Source: Xestospongia muta
Lineage: Eukaryota > Porifera > Demospongiae > Haplosclerida > Petrosiidae
DNA: 64,000 nt
Assembly: GCA_963693285.1 (NCBI GenBank)
Contig: OY848917.1
Span: 12,834,192-12,898,191, forward strand
Reading direction: 5' to 3'
The position numbers and the translations under genes were made by a program. The number at the start of each line of letters is the position of its first letter. The stretch's first letter is position 1. The notes under the pieces were generated by a model, which made no database searches, had not been told where the DNA came from, and saw only the letters and a program-made list of their open reading frames with translations. Shown piece after piece: positions 11,401 through 23,892 of this stretch.

Positions 11401-13852
11401 GTGTAGTGGAGTGGGAAAAGGGGTCATTTGGGAAAATACGTATAATTGAGATAATTACGGTCAAAGTTTAATGTTCAGGATGTGCGTTATTTAGAATGTA
11501 AACATTGACAATGGCAGCTGAAGCTCTTGCGTTAGAAGCTGAATTTTCTCTACTAGAGAAGAAGAATTCTTTGGGAACAGGTCGGAAAAGAGTGATGCTG
11601 ATTTGAGTGATACTTCAGCAAGCGATAGCGAGAGTAAAAAGGAGGATGATGCAGCAGGTATACAAGTAGAAGCTCGTAAAGAAGATGACGAAGAAGTAGA
11701 AGCTGTAAAAAACTTCATTGGTAATACTCGTGGCTGCTCCAAGAAAAATCCAAGCAAGAATGACCATGGCTGAGCTCAACAATGACCAGCTCGACTTGGT
11801 AATATTAAGCCAGATCAATCCCCATAATTTTTCTAGTCAACTAGACAGTCATAGAACAGAACTGAGAAAAGTGTTAGAGTGAAGGAATATACTAATTTTG
11901 TTTACAAAACACGTCATATCTGTCTTAAGACATTCATGTTTCTCCATGGAATTGGAAAAAAGCGTTTTTGTACTCTGATGAAGCATTACCAATTAAATGG
12001 AGTTACCGTTCAAACACACGGTAATGTTCGTAGACTTCCTTGGAATGCTTCTACTGTTCATGATAAACAAAGAGCTGTTACTTTTATCAAAAATTTTGCT
12101 GAGGCCAACTCGCTCCCTCTTCCAGGTAGAATGCCGAAGTTTCATGACTATAACATAATGCTTCTTCCAACAAATGTGTCTAAAGCCTCAGTGCATAGAG
12201 CATATGTGAAATCTTCAGAAGAACTTGAGCTTACCAGCGATACACCAGTATGAACATTTGGCTATCGAGAATTTTGCAGGTTGTGGTCTGAGGTGGTACC
12301 CTTCATTAGATCAATGCCACCTGCTGATGATCTTTGTTTCACATGCCAGAATAATTCAACATTGATTATGAAGTCTGCCAACCTAAGTGAAGATGAAAAA
12401 ACAAAGAGGCTGCTACTGGCTTAGGAACACCTTCAAGTTGCAAAGCGACAAAGGCTCTACTACAACCAGAAAATAATTGCTAGTAAGTCTGCTATAGACC
12501 AGGTACCAAGTAATAAATCGGTCACTCTTAGCTATAGCTTTGATCATGCTCAACAGATCCATTATCCCAGTCGTCCTCAAATTCCAAGTCCCCTTTATTT
12601 TAAAACTCCACGCAAATGTGGTATATTTGGTATATGTGACGAAGGTAGTGGCACACAACTAAATTTTTTAATTGATGAAGCTCAGTTGTGTGGTAAAGGT
12701 GCCAACAGTATCGTAAGCATGGTTCACTACTATTTGGAGTACTATTCTCATGGAGAGGAAAACATCTGTCTTCAGGCAGACAATTGCATAGGGCAAAATA
12801 AAAATAATACCATGACCTCTTGCTTGGCGTGTTGAAACAGGTCGTAGTAAATCATGTGAATTAAGCTTCATGATACCTGGACATACAAAATTTAGTCCTG
12901 ACAGGTTTTTTGGTCTGATCAAATGAAAGTATATGCGTGCTGATGTGTCTTCCCTTGCTCAAATAGCCAAATTAGTAGAAGAGTCAACACAAGGTGGACA
13001 AAATAGGCCATTTGTAATTGGATCTGAACCACCATCTCAACGTTTTTATTATTATGACTGGAATGAATTTCTTTACACCTACTACAAGCATATACCACAA
13101 AAAACTTCATACCATCACTTTTATTTTTCTAAGGAGCATCCTGGAAAGGTAGTACTTCAAGAGTTTGCTGACTCAGAAGAGATTATGATGGATGTTTTGA
13201 AACAAGGTGTTAACGTTGACCCAACTGCACTTCCATGTACACTTTCTCCTTCTGGACTCTCTGAACAAAGAAAACAGTACCTTTACAATGAAATACGAGT
13301 CTTATGTGATGAAGAGTATAAAAATATCACTAGCCCAGAACCATCTCGAAAGCATCCAATTACTGACACATCTGATAGTGCTGGCCCATCTGCAAAGAAG
13401 TATAAGCGTCTTTGTTCTCATTGTAGAAATCCAGGTCACTCAAAGACACGTAAAGGTCAGATAACCTGTCCTGAGTTACTTAAAGAAACTGGAGATTAAA
13501 GATGAAGTTGTTCACAATTACTGTAATACTTGTGTTATTTTAAATTTTGGCAAATTAACTTTCATAGATTGTATTGTGCTTTAAAAGTTAAAGATTTTGG
13601 TTTATAATGAGTTATATTATAGTGCTTAAAGCCACATGAAACGTTTTTACTGAAACCACAATAACCACAGTGACCACATACCTTGTAGCTACTTCATAGG
13701 GTGTAATAAAAGTTTATATAACTCAGTGATATCTTGCAATATAAACACGAAATTTAAAATTTTGCAAGTTTAGATATCAATAGTTATTATGAAATCATAA
13801 TCTGAAAATCGACCATTTATCCCAAGTGACCCCTTTTCCCAGTCCACTACAC
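11401..13852 (+). mobile_element. DUF7869-type transposon nested in the MULE
   Basis: Terminal inverted repeats run from 11401 (GTGTAGTGGAGTGGGAAAAG) to 13852 (...CAGTCCACTACAC), about 33 bases per arm. ATTT directly flanks both ends, a likely 4-bp target duplication. Removing the element and one ATTT restores an open frame of the MULE gene across the junction, which strongly supports these exact ends. The single gene inside is broken. No transposase superfamily is assigned; DUF7869 proteins are commonly found in animal repeats. Confidence 0.75.
11879..13499 (+). pseudogene. DUF7869-domain transposon protein, inactivated
   Basis: The reading frame recalls the DUF7869 family: an N-terminal part (FLHGIGKKRF, then GNVRRLPWN), a CxxC pair with a Q-N-N-S context near 12345, and a core YSFDHAQQIHYPS, FLIDEA, LQADNCIGQNKNN with conserved aspartates. 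A C-terminal part (KTSYHHFYFSKEHPGKV) ends in a small zinc-knuckle-like CSHCRNPGH stretch. It is interrupted by in-frame stops at about 12251 and 12421 and by a stop and frame change near 12832-12930. Residues before 11879 are uncertain; an acidic, serine-rich frame upstream (11510-11880) may be part of it, also frameshifted. Confidence 0.7.
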
Positions 13853-14317
13853 ATTTGATGACAAAGAAAACATTGAAGATAATCTGAATCTGGACACTAG
13901 CAGCTCAACTAAAGAGGTCATGTAGGATTAATCAGAGTACAAAAAAGTATAGTTTGTATATGAAAAATTTTGTAAATGAGAAAAAAAAAAGTGTGTAATA
14001 GCCAAAGTACATGTACGTCAAGGAAATTTTCTAACATCTTTCATTGTCAATAAACAGAGCAGAAATAAATATTATTACCAAAAAAATTCAGTCTTGTGCT
14101 ATTACAAATAATTAATGATTATTGTTTTTCAGGTGGTTAGTAGTGATGTCTGGCTATACTGGCACATGATCATTTTGATATTGTATCAGAAATTAAGAAC
14201 TAATAGGAAGTGATTTATTTGAAATCAATTGATCTATATCACATGATCATTTTGATATTGCATCATTGTCTGAGAGGAAAAAAGTAATTAATTTTAATAA
14301 CATTCCATTCTCAGTAA

Positions 14318-17158
14318 ATGAAATGTATTAGTAAGGCAAACTGTTTATGCCACACCTATTTCAATTTAACTAATCTCAATTGTCATTGTTTGTGGTCTAG
14401 CTTCCAGGATAACTTGCATATTTCAGAAACAGTATACTACTGGATTGCCAGTTTGGGGGAAAATATTATAAAGAAAAGTCTAAATAAGGAAAGAAAGTGT
14501 GGCTACAAGGCACATCAAAAATGAGATGTATGGCACACATTGAAGTAAAAGGGTTTACTTTATATCCAGAATATGGCATCAACCAATGTGAGAAAGTAGG
14601 CCTTTCCAAATGGAAAGTCCAATGCTTGAAAGAAGACAAACTTAAGGAGTTGAACAAAATGCTACGTGCTAAAAATCCAGTAAAAACAGAAGCTAAGTAC
14701 TATGTGTCTTTTCCATCTAATGACTCCACTCAGAACATCCAATTAGCTTAGAAGCTATTCATACCCAAAAAGTACACCCAAAAGTTGCTCAAAAAATAAT
14801 TGAGATGGTAACATCAGGTATAACCGACACATCAGAGGTTAGGTGTTCACTTAAATACTTTGTAGACAATTATCTTTGCAAAGAAATTGGGCACAAACCA
14901 AATCCTCATGACAGAGCATTCTACCCTCTCAAGCAAGACATCATTAACCATATTGGTATGGCTAAAAGGGCAATTGATTTATCAAAATTTGATCAAGAAA
15001 ACTTACGAATAAAAGTGGAACAGTGGAAGAAAGAAAATGAAAATTCATCATTCTATTATAGACCACTTGGAAAGAAGACAACCTCAACTGAAAGCACAGA
15101 CGAGGATGAGGAAGGTAAAGAAACATTTCTTTATGTTCATCAAGAGAAATAGCAAAGGGAATTATTAACAACATATGGAAACACCATTACCCTAATGGAC
15201 GCAACATACAAAACAACAAAGTACAGTCTTCCGCTTTTTTTTCTGTGTGTGAAAACTAATGTTAACTACACAGTAGTTGCTGATTTTGTTATTGAATCAG
15301 AAAATACAGATAAAATTTTTGAGGCTCTGTCAGTAATCAAGTTATGGACACCTGGTTGGAACCCTAAATACTTCATTACAGACTACTCAGAAGCAGAAAT
15401 GAGTGCTATTAATATGCTTTTCTCTGAAACTCAGCTGTATCTTTGTGAATTTCACAGGGAACAGGCTTGAAAGAGATGGGTTAAAGATAAAAAACATGGC
15501 CTAAGTGAACTTCAAGCAGCTACACTGTTGGACCTTCTCAGAGACTGTGCAAATGCACCAGTTAACTCAAATGTTGAAGATCAACCAGCTGATTTTCTAT
15601 TTAAACAAGCTCTTCAACATCTTACATATTCCAACATCAGGAAGAACAACAAACAGGTTCAACAATGGCTGTCTACAACATGGCTATCATGCCCTACACT
15701 TTGGGCACGCTCATATAGGGATCAGACTTACCATGCAGCAGTAAACACAACAAATGGGGTGGAATCACAAACCAAGCTTCTTAAATATACTATCTTCCAC
15801 GACAGAAGAATATTACCATATCAAGATTAGCCACTGTGCTTTATGAGGACTTTAATCCAGATATTCATCACAAGTACCTCTTCCTTAGCTACAAGACATC
15901 TTCATTTTACAGAACCTACAATGATTTCATTCCTAGATATCTACATGGACGGCCACGTCAAGTGATTCTTCATTGCCTAGAAAGGAAAAGTAGTTGTAGA
16001 AAATATGATGAATCAAATATTATTAGCCATGATACAGTGAATGGAGTGTTCACAATCAAAGGGTCATCAAGCAAACTGCACACAATAAATTTTGGAACTA
16101 CAAATGGGGAGCCTTCTTGTACATGCCTTGACTGGATACAGTGAAAACTACCATGCAAACATTTTTTTGCTGTGTTTAAGTTTTTTGATAAGTGGAGATG
16201 GGACAGCCTACCTGAACAATACAAGTGTCAACCTCACATTTTTTCTGACTTAGGGAGCCTGTCAACAGACAACCAGCCAACATGCAGTAGTGATCTTATT
16301 CAAACAGACACTGATGAATGTTCAAATGTGGAATTACCAAGCAAGCAGGTATGATTTTAATTCACATAAATTTCACATGTACAATCATATTTATGCTATT
16401 TGTTCTCCTTATTTTACAACTGTCATCAACTATACGCTTGAGAAATCGACATTAAGCTGTGAGAATAATCCTGAAAGTGTTAAAGTCTCTTTCTTTTGAT
16501 ATAGCAAGTGATGATGTAATCAAAGAACTTCAAGATGAATTACACACAATAAAGGTCAAGTATCAAAAAAATGTTAGCAAAGGAAATGGGCTACACTTGC
16601 ATACTCAAGTACAGCCGACAAGCTCATTTGAGAGAGTTTCACAAAACAAGCTTCTTAGCGGACAACCCCACATTTTTTGGCTGGTACAAATAAGACAAAT
16701 TCAACCTCCTCCACAGCCTTGCAATCACCAACTCAAAGTATGTAGTATGTACACATGTATAGTTGGCCATTATCTATACAAAATCATCACATTTATTACA
16801 GAAAAACAAAAACACTTACATGGTCGCTGTGGTGAATGGTGATAATCGTTTAAGGCCTGACGTCAGTGTGTAAAATGCCTTGACAAAAAGAAATTTGGTG
16901 GTCCTGGACAGAAAAAGAAAGCTTGTAAGTACAGAAAATGCATTGGAATTAAGAATGTCAACCATGAGCTGCAATCAACAGTACAGGTAAATGCTCTGTA
17001 CATGTATATCACAATTTGTTCATATGTTATATGTATAGGCCACAGACAGAAATACTTCCATTCATGCCTTACCTGAAGCAGGTTATGTCCATCCCCAGTG
17101 TTATCCTCAGTCATCTGTCCAATCTAGTACTGTGAAATTAATCTATAATCACCCTTAA
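14318..17158 (+). pseudogene. MULE transposase with SWIM finger, broken and split by introns
   Basis: In order: an N-terminal region with KxxRCMAHIEV; a linker; the transposase core with MDATYKTTKYSLPLFFLCVKT (first catalytic Asp), ITDYSEAEM (second Asp) and CEFHREQA; NTTNGVESQ; the sponge and cnidarian MULE hallmark RYLHGRPRQVILHC; and a SWIM zinc finger (SCTCLDWIQ, then LPCKHFFAVF, near 16115-16180). Stops occur at about 15150, 15468, 15828 and 16142, with frame changes at several. A likely intron separates 16348 from 16504, leading to a coiled-coil-like exon, a CXXC remnant and a final exon about 17039-17158. The N-terminal start lies left of the nested element near 11270. Confidence 0.75.
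16825..16941 (+). pseudogene. Decayed CXXC zinc finger at the C-terminus of the MULE transposase
   Basis: One frame reads R-C-G-E-W, two stops, then Q-C-V-K-C-L-D-K-K-K-F-G-G-P-G and A-C-K-Y-R-K-C. The KFGGPG core and the cysteine spacing match the CXXC finger that binds unmethylated CpG in KDM2, MBD1 and CFP1. Cysteines in the first half have become Trp or stop codons, so this copy cannot fold. The family match is from motif recall. Confidence 0.65.
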
Positions 17159-17277
17159 GCTTAAATCAGCATTCAGTTAATTTATTAATTCGTAAACTAA
17201 TTATTATTATAATTATTTAAATCCAATATACGTTTTGTGACGTCACCACATCAAGTTGGGTGAAAAAATTGACTCCC

Positions 17278-17853
17278 TTGACTCATCATGTGGCGTCATT
17301 TTGATTCAGTTTAGATATAATGTATGATAAAGTCATGTAATAATATTCATTGTTCAAAATTTTGACTAGCGTTTCAAATTTGGACTTTTTTTAGAGTTAA
17401 TTATTACCAATACAATAAATGTTATAACAAAACAAATTATTAGAAATATCGTGTACAAAAATAAGAGAGTCTGAATAATTAAATTGACAAGAGTCAGAAC
17501 ATACATGTACAACTGAGACTGGTGCATGTATAGTGTGTGATGGAACAATATATAAGTTACTGGTTAAAAGCAGGATTGGACAGTCAAACTCTGTGAGCAA
17601 ATGTGGGTGGTTCTTGGTATAACTTGAGTATGATGACATCATAATGAAATGATACATAATGATGTCATAATATTGATGACATCACCTAAACCCTAAACCA
17701 AACTTAACATTATTAACTCTATGACACATATGATGTCATCATAGGACATGTTGTTACATCATCAGTCAAGTTACACCAAGAAGCACCCGCAAAGGTAGAC
17801 CACCTTCTGTAGTTGTCTGTGGTTGAAGTTCTCTTATCACACATACATCTTCG
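17278..17853. other. Non-coding spacer with clustered TGATGTCATCA-type palindromes
   Basis: No gene is seen. Between 17630 and 17770 the words gatgacatcat, atgatgtcat and tgatgacatcac recur at least six times, on both strands because they are near-palindromic. They resemble CRE/ATF-type sites but could be a short degenerate repeat. Confidence 0.45.
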
Positions 17854-20354
17854 TTAGTGCTGATAAGTCTCCCACATGTCAGTAGTACTCCTATGAATAC
17901 CTGCACAACAACAACAGAATAACTTATAATGACAATGTTGTAAACATCTCACATGAACGGATGTTAATTTCACAAAGTCACCATTATTTGCTAGTTGTTT
18001 AGTCTCAGTTACAATTGCTTTGTGTGGTAAGATTTCAGATTCCATTGAAATAGACTCAGGTAAGTGGCAAATACTGCAATTGAAATCTCTCATCAAGTGT
18101 CTGAGACTTAGTGATGTTATACCATAGGAGATTGAAGTCATCACTTGAAGTAATTTGCATGGAACTGTCTCATGGTTAAGCTATAGTAAATTGAATTGGT
18201 TTTGATTAGGTTTTTTTTTAATAATCAATTACCTTTCGTAGGCATCCAAGTTGATACATGTGTTTATCCTTAAAAACTTGATGAGTTCAAAGGCAATTGA
18301 GATAAATCTGAACCTGTGAAGAATTATACAGATCTTGGAGACCTTGTCCACACCTGGGAAGAGTTAAATACTCATATGTAAAAGAATATAAAAGTCATTA
18401 CTGTCTGTTATTATAGTACCCTCCTGAGCTAATAAATTGAAGATACTGAAGTATTGCAAAGTTATTAGCAATGTCCTTGCTAGGGGAATGACGATTTCCA
18501 TATATGTTTTGCGCTCTAACAAGTGAATTAAATGCTTCATACCTTTTAGAAAGAGTACATCATATGATAATATTATCTATACGTAGTGATACATTGGACA
18601 AACCTTTCTGTGTTATAACAGTCAGTGGGTCCAAAATCAATCATATTATCAACCAGATGCAGGACTAGATGTGTCTTAAGTCTCTTTGAATAAACAGGCA
18701 TATATTGAGCAGTTGAAGCCATGAATTCTTGACAGATGTGTCTATATTGCTCCACTTGGTCAAGACAGAGTGGTACACAGTAGGCTAACTGGAAAACCTT
18801 CATTAAATTTGTGATATTATAGTGATTACTTTGCCATGTCAATTTACTTTTGCAAGTTGAAACCAGCATTTTGTCTCAATATCTGATGTATAGTATGGTA
18901 TGATGAAGAGAGACATTTGCATGAAAGCTTTGAAGTCTTGCCCTATAAATGACTTGTAATAGTAGCTAATATTACCGGTGATTCTGGTTGAAAAACCACA
19001 GTATGAGAAGGCTTTAACTCTAGCAAGAATCTCCTTCTTTTCATGGGGTGACCTACGGTCCATAAATTCTCGTAACATGTACTTACAACAGCCTAATAGT
19101 ATCAAATGGAGTACTTCTACTGGTGTAGACCTATTACATGTTGAATGCAAGCAATACAGTAAACTATATTGTTATTACCTGAACAAATCTGCTGATAGTC
19201 TAAAGAAAGGGTTATAGCATTCTTTTATACCATACTCTTTCCTCAATAGTTTTTTAGATATTTCTGTTCTTTAAGCAGTAATATCTTTCATTTGCTGCAA
19301 AGCGAGTTCCTTTGATCGAAGTTCTCCAAGTAAGGTTGTGTCTGATGTCTAAAACATGAAATTTAATTGTGATCAGCACATAAATGGACTAACCATACAC
19401 ATCCAAACAAAGTTTCACTGCAGTGTTTCAGATGCCCTGACATTATCACACAACCAACATATAACAGGAGCAATCACAAGTATTTCAGTCTTCAAAAAAA
19501 CAATCATACACACGAATTCCTTCTTCTAACATGTAGAGATCTTCAACAATAAGACCACTTATTTCCAATGCTGACAAACGATTCGAGCAGCCAACAAAGT
19601 GAATATTAGTAAACATTCTAGATTCATGTTTTGGGAGGCAGGCAAGAGACACAGACCACACATCAAATTTGTTCCATTTCTTTGATTTATTGCCACTTAA
19701 AAAATCTGTGTACATAAAGAGTGGAGCAATGACAACCGGACTTCCACCAGCAATGGATTTTAGTTGGTGAGGAGTCATGTACTCTATGTAGTCCTGTAAA
19801 CCAGATCAGAATGTGTTGTCTTATTTATCAAAAACAGCTAAGCATTCCACTTTCACTAACCTGGCCATCTATCGGAGTAAGTGTTCTTGTAGAAAGATTT
19901 AATCTAAGTAAGTGAAATGGACAAGTAGAGACTCTAATGATAGTGGAGACTGATATCTCACAACTACCACAGATGATGTACATTGAAAAGTCAGGATATA
20001 GTACAGAAATATCAGGATATTTAGACCACATTTGCACGAAAGAAAGAATCAAATCAATCTTTATAAATGTTGTAGATTCCTTTTCCTACAATTATTGTGT
20101 ATTTTGTTATCATTCCTTATAATGTTTTAGCTAACCTTGTTGTAAAACAGTAATGGCTTACCATAAATTGTTCCCAGTTTATCATGATGTAATAAAATGA
20201 AATCATTTTGAAAGATGTGTCCAATATCAGTAACTATCATTGGTGTCTGATGGTGGGAGTGCCATCTTTGAGCACGATAAAGTTGAAGCCATGAATTCTT
20301 GACAGATGTGTCTATATTGGTGGGAGTGCCATCTTTGAGCATGATAAATTTCAC
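17854..20354 (-). pseudogene. KDZ/Plavaka-like transposase remnant, minus strand
   Basis: Read on the minus strand from 20354 downward, several separated pieces follow the order of a large transposase: LLHHDKLGTIYGK (about 20180); a piece ending about 19830; APLFMYTDFLSGNKSKKWNKF and LPKHESRMFTNIHFVGCSNR (19485-19778); STPVEVLHLILLGCCKYMLREFM (18839-19150); HLVLHLVDNMIDFGPTDCYNTERF (18573-18869); and a CSICHLPES piece (17854-18144). The TPVEVLH-LLG-KY and SGNKSKKWNKF motifs are typical of KDZ/Plavaka-type transposases known from fungi and animals. Some gaps look like introns, others like decay. No ends were identified. The assignment rests on remembered motifs. Confidence 0.55.
20252..20347. 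repeat. Tandem duplication with templated 39-bp filler
   Basis: ggtgggagtgccatctttga occurs at 20252 and again at 20319. The filler between them (20281-20319) is identical to 18711-18749, which lies 1.5 kb away inside the same transposon remnant. This is the signature of a copied insertion during break repair or template switching. Confidence 0.85.
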
Positions 20355-21013
20355 TATAAATATAAATATTACAAACGTCTAAGTACATTAAATATTATAT
20401 AAGTTACGAGACTTGATTTTTAACAAGTATGGGAAGTCGTATAATACTTTTGGCAATCACAGGACTCATAAATGAGTTTCACACAAATGTTGACGAAAGA
20501 TTAAGATAAAATGGAACATTTGTAAGTGAGCAGCACTTTTTTAAAATATTTCGTCGGTATTTACATAATTCTGTTGTTGAGGTAAGCATTAATTAGATTA
20601 TTACCTTATTTTGAATATTTTAGATTATGATACAACAGGGCCTCCAACCTCAAAATTTGATTTTCCCTAGGGGAACTAAAAGATTTCCCTTTATTTCCCT
20701 AAATACAAAATTACTAACCCCCTAGATCCCCCTTAAATTTTACGAGATTTCCTTGAATTTTCCCTAGAAAAAGCAATACTTAGTCATTGTCAGAGTCAAA
20801 ATTTTCATTGTTTCTAAGTTGCACATTTGCACATGAAACTGTCAGGTTTAAATTCCACACAAGTGCAAGGCAAGCTTCCTTTAGTCAAAATTCAACTCAG
20901 CCATCGTTCCAAATAGACTCTACCAGTTGCCAATTCAATAGCTGAATTGAGTATGGAATGTACATGTGGTTATTGTACTAGCTGCTAATCAGTAAATTTT
21001 ACATGTATGCCAT

Positions 21014-21093
21014 AGGAGGCTGAAGGGGGGGGGCTGGAGGGGCTAGAGCCCCCCCCCCCCCAATATTTAGAAAGAGGGGGCTCAGCCCCCCAA
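21014..21093. repeat. G-run / C-run inverted repeat inside the CAGGG element
   Basis: ggaggctgaaggggggggg is followed by a 14-base C run and then a ...gggggctcagccccccaaa segment. In an AT-rich window this is an isolated GC-rich foldback, possibly the end of another small element and a candidate G-quadruplex. Confidence 0.6.
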
Positions 21094-22889
21094 ATTTTTA
21101 TTGCTTGCTACTTACCTCACAAAAAAAATCTAAGTTAATCTTATCGGTGTTAATGAAACTGTCAAAAGTTTTGACGTATTTGGCTATTTGCAGGCCACAA
21201 TGACGGAAAAATGGTTTAACAATTGTCTGGTCCTTCATGTACACAAATGCATAACTAATAAGTGTGATCTTGTTGAAAAAGCTAAGGAATTCGTTATGGT
21301 AAATAATGAATGAAGGGATGGGTGAGTTTTGGATTACTACTAAGGAATGCAATCAATTTTTATAATTACAAATAAAAAATATTCCCTCAATAATTTACAA
21401 TACAACAGGGGTGAAAGTTAAATTAGAACTATGATGCAACAGTACTGTTTTCATCATAACACAGTCCTAATTAAGAGGACTATCAATGGCTTTTTTTGAG
21501 TACTAGTGTTTGTAAAAATATTAACATATTGTTACGTCAGTGGAAATACAAATGATCTAATCACAGAGTGTCAATGAAATCAAGAAACACTGAAAAACAC
21601 TTCTATAATGAGAACTATTTTGTATTTTAACAATTGTGTGGGCTGGGACATTCACACTCATCCTTTTCTTAATTAATTTGTATCAATACATAGGATGTGT
21701 GTAAACACAAGACTGGACAGTTTGACTTAATGGATCTTTAATTATTAATTTGAATAAAGGTTGCTATCAGAATCAAGCTATGCTACAATTTGCATTTCAT
21801 AATCTCGTATAACTTCTCAATTTTATGTCCTTGATTTTCTATGTTGATCTAATTAATATAAACTTTACCATATTTGGTAATATATTTTGTCATCATCAAA
21901 TACATTAACATAGTATTGTTATATTGTTACATAGGTTTGTAGCCTTATATAATAAAGAGGACATCCTGATTGTTAAACACATCCATAAATGATACATGAA
22001 TTGATTATAATTATTACTTTTACATTTTGCTATTTTCATTTAATATGCTACTGTATTTGATGTAGGCCACCATCAATTTTTTAAACATGCCTAATTTCCT
22101 GTCCTATGTATTTTTCTTTATTTTAAACTAAATTAAAGTGAAGAAAGTATCTTGTACTGGTTTCTTTGAATTCACAATAACCGTAGATTTGAGATCCTTG
22201 ATCACACTAGTGTTATTATAATTCTTCAAATTGCATGATACAATACCTTTGTATATTTATTGGAAAATCAGTATAAAATCAATTAATCATTAGAAATCTG
22301 ACACTACATGCATCAGTCATTGATTGTTTTGCTATAGTTTTGATAAATGACCTGTCATAGCTGCTATGAGTGTAGTTATGATAATAGACAAAGTAATGTT
22401 GTGACATGTGTACAATCCCTCTCACATATACACTAGTATATAATAATGTATTAATGTATTATTTTAGCCTTACATTAACTTCAGTTGATTTCTATATTGT
22501 ATATATAAAAACAGACTCAATTTATTTAGATGTAAACATCACATACTCTAATCTATGAAGGAGGATACACTATCCATACTGTTCATAGTGTTGATTTGTT
22601 TATTATCATAATTTAACTCACTAAGATCAGCTGTTGTGATGATTATAATATGTATGCATACCTAGCATACATTATTGGTTAATTTTAGTAAAATCATTTT
22701 AGCAATTACAACATAATATGTTAATAATAGAGGAAAGTTTATTTTTATAGTTTGTCAATATTCAATTGATGTAGTAAATATAATATAATTATATAGATAT
22801 AGTGATTATTAATTATGAGAGTGTCTTACTAATACATCCATGTAAACACTGCCATATTTGGTAATCCCCAGTTTTGTTATATATTATGT

Positions 22890-22950
22890 CATGTCTCTCT
22901 CTTTTTTCTCTCTCTGTATCTCTATCTTTCTATGTCTCTCTCTCACACCA
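22890..22950. repeat. CT-rich simple repeat
   Basis: A (CT)n-type tract (tctctctctttttt, then tctctctctg and tgtctctctctcac) within the non-coding body of the CAGGG element. Confidence 0.85.
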
Positions 22951-23264
22951 GATTGGTGTCTTTTATACAGTTGTTACTAGTATTATATAGGTATAATATG
23001 ACTCAAAAGATTCCAATTCACATAGTTATGGTGTGAGCCCCCCTAAATATAAGTACCTCATCCACCTATGTATGCAATCATGCATGTTTATCAAAAATAG
23101 AGTTTAAACAGACTATGAATTTATTATTAGTTATGAATATTATTAAAAGTGTATGAAAGTATAAAATCCCTAAATCCCTTGTTTTAAAAAAATTCTTCCC
23201 CTGGACCCTAAGTTAATCAATTATTCCCTAGTTTTAGGGAAATTTTCCTAAATTGGAGGCCCTG

Positions 23265-23325
23265 ATTTAAATACAATATACGCTTTGTGACGTCACCACA
23301 TTAAGTTGGGTGAAAAAATTGACTC
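23265..23325 (+). mobile_element. Second copy of the MULE right end
   Basis: From ATTTAAATACAATATACG through the TIR (gtgacgtcaccacattaag, then gggtgaaaaaattgactc) this repeats 17214-17274 in the same orientation with few changes. Similarity begins exactly where the CAGGG element ends, so that element was probably inserted into a related MULE at ATTTAAAT. Confidence 0.7.
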
Positions 23326-23892
23326 TATTCTCTATGGGGCGTGTCCTATTAGTAGACTAAAAAGGTCGATGCAGTGATACGCACTTGGCAAATAAGTTTT
23401 GAGCTAGTAAAGAAACAGACGATAAACGTTGGAATACGTATTACGTAAGTTCAGTAATTTAGGCTGTTATAATATTGTACTTCTGGTAGAAAATATTTAA
23501 TTGTGTTTGATATCTGGCGTTGTTGCCCCTGCGCTTGATCGGGCAAGCAGGAGGCTGTGTGCGTGTCACAAGACGTAAACAATTGATTGAAGTCTAACCT
23601 GCAAGCAGAATTCATCATGCAAATATCGTATACATTTACAATCTCGATGAAATTTTAAAACAGCTTAATGATACGAGAAGTTACGCTGGTGACGCTACAG
23701 TCTCGTCCCCAGACCTACTCGCAAGCTTAAAGTAGGTCTGTTCACACGGCTTGACTTTTGTGTCCTCAGTAAGGAATGTGGCGAGGGTGTTGGCATGCAA
23801 TTAGAGGTAGTGTGAAATATGAATATTGTCAAATTGAAGTGTTAAAGCAGATTTAATAAAGAGTAGCCATGCATTCACTTTCATACATTTTG

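Larger units (their letters stand above)
11092..17277 (+). mobile_element. Outer MULE-type DNA transposon, decayed, with inverted ends
   Basis: A 41-base inverted pair marks the ends: 11092-11132 (gggagtcaattttttcaccc...) and 17237-17277 (...gggtgaaaaaattgactccc), differing at a few positions. Between them lies a spliced, broken MULE transposase gene whose 5' part (about 11270-11400) is separated from the rest by the inserted DUF7869 element. The last exon, about 17039-17158, ends in TAA just inside the right end. The true outer limits and 9-bp target duplication typical of MULEs were not found, so the ends may extend further. It starts about 300 bases beyond the stop codon of gene 1. Confidence 0.7.
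20636..23264. mobile_element. Non-coding DNA transposon with CAGGGCCTCCAA inverted ends
   Basis: The left end CAGGGCCTCCAA (20636) and right end TTGGAGGCCCTG (to 23264) are inverted copies, and both are followed inward by related agggaaa/tttccct-rich sequence. The 2.6-kb body has no credible protein. CAGGG ends suggest the hAT superfamily, but no matching 8-bp flanks are seen: TGATACAA on the left, ATTTAAAT on the right. It is probably a non-autonomous copy, perhaps composite. Confidence 0.6.

Noticed and set aside
17230..17250. TGACGTCA as a CRE promoter element
   Set aside because: It is part of the MULE terminal repeat and recurs at the other copy of that end.
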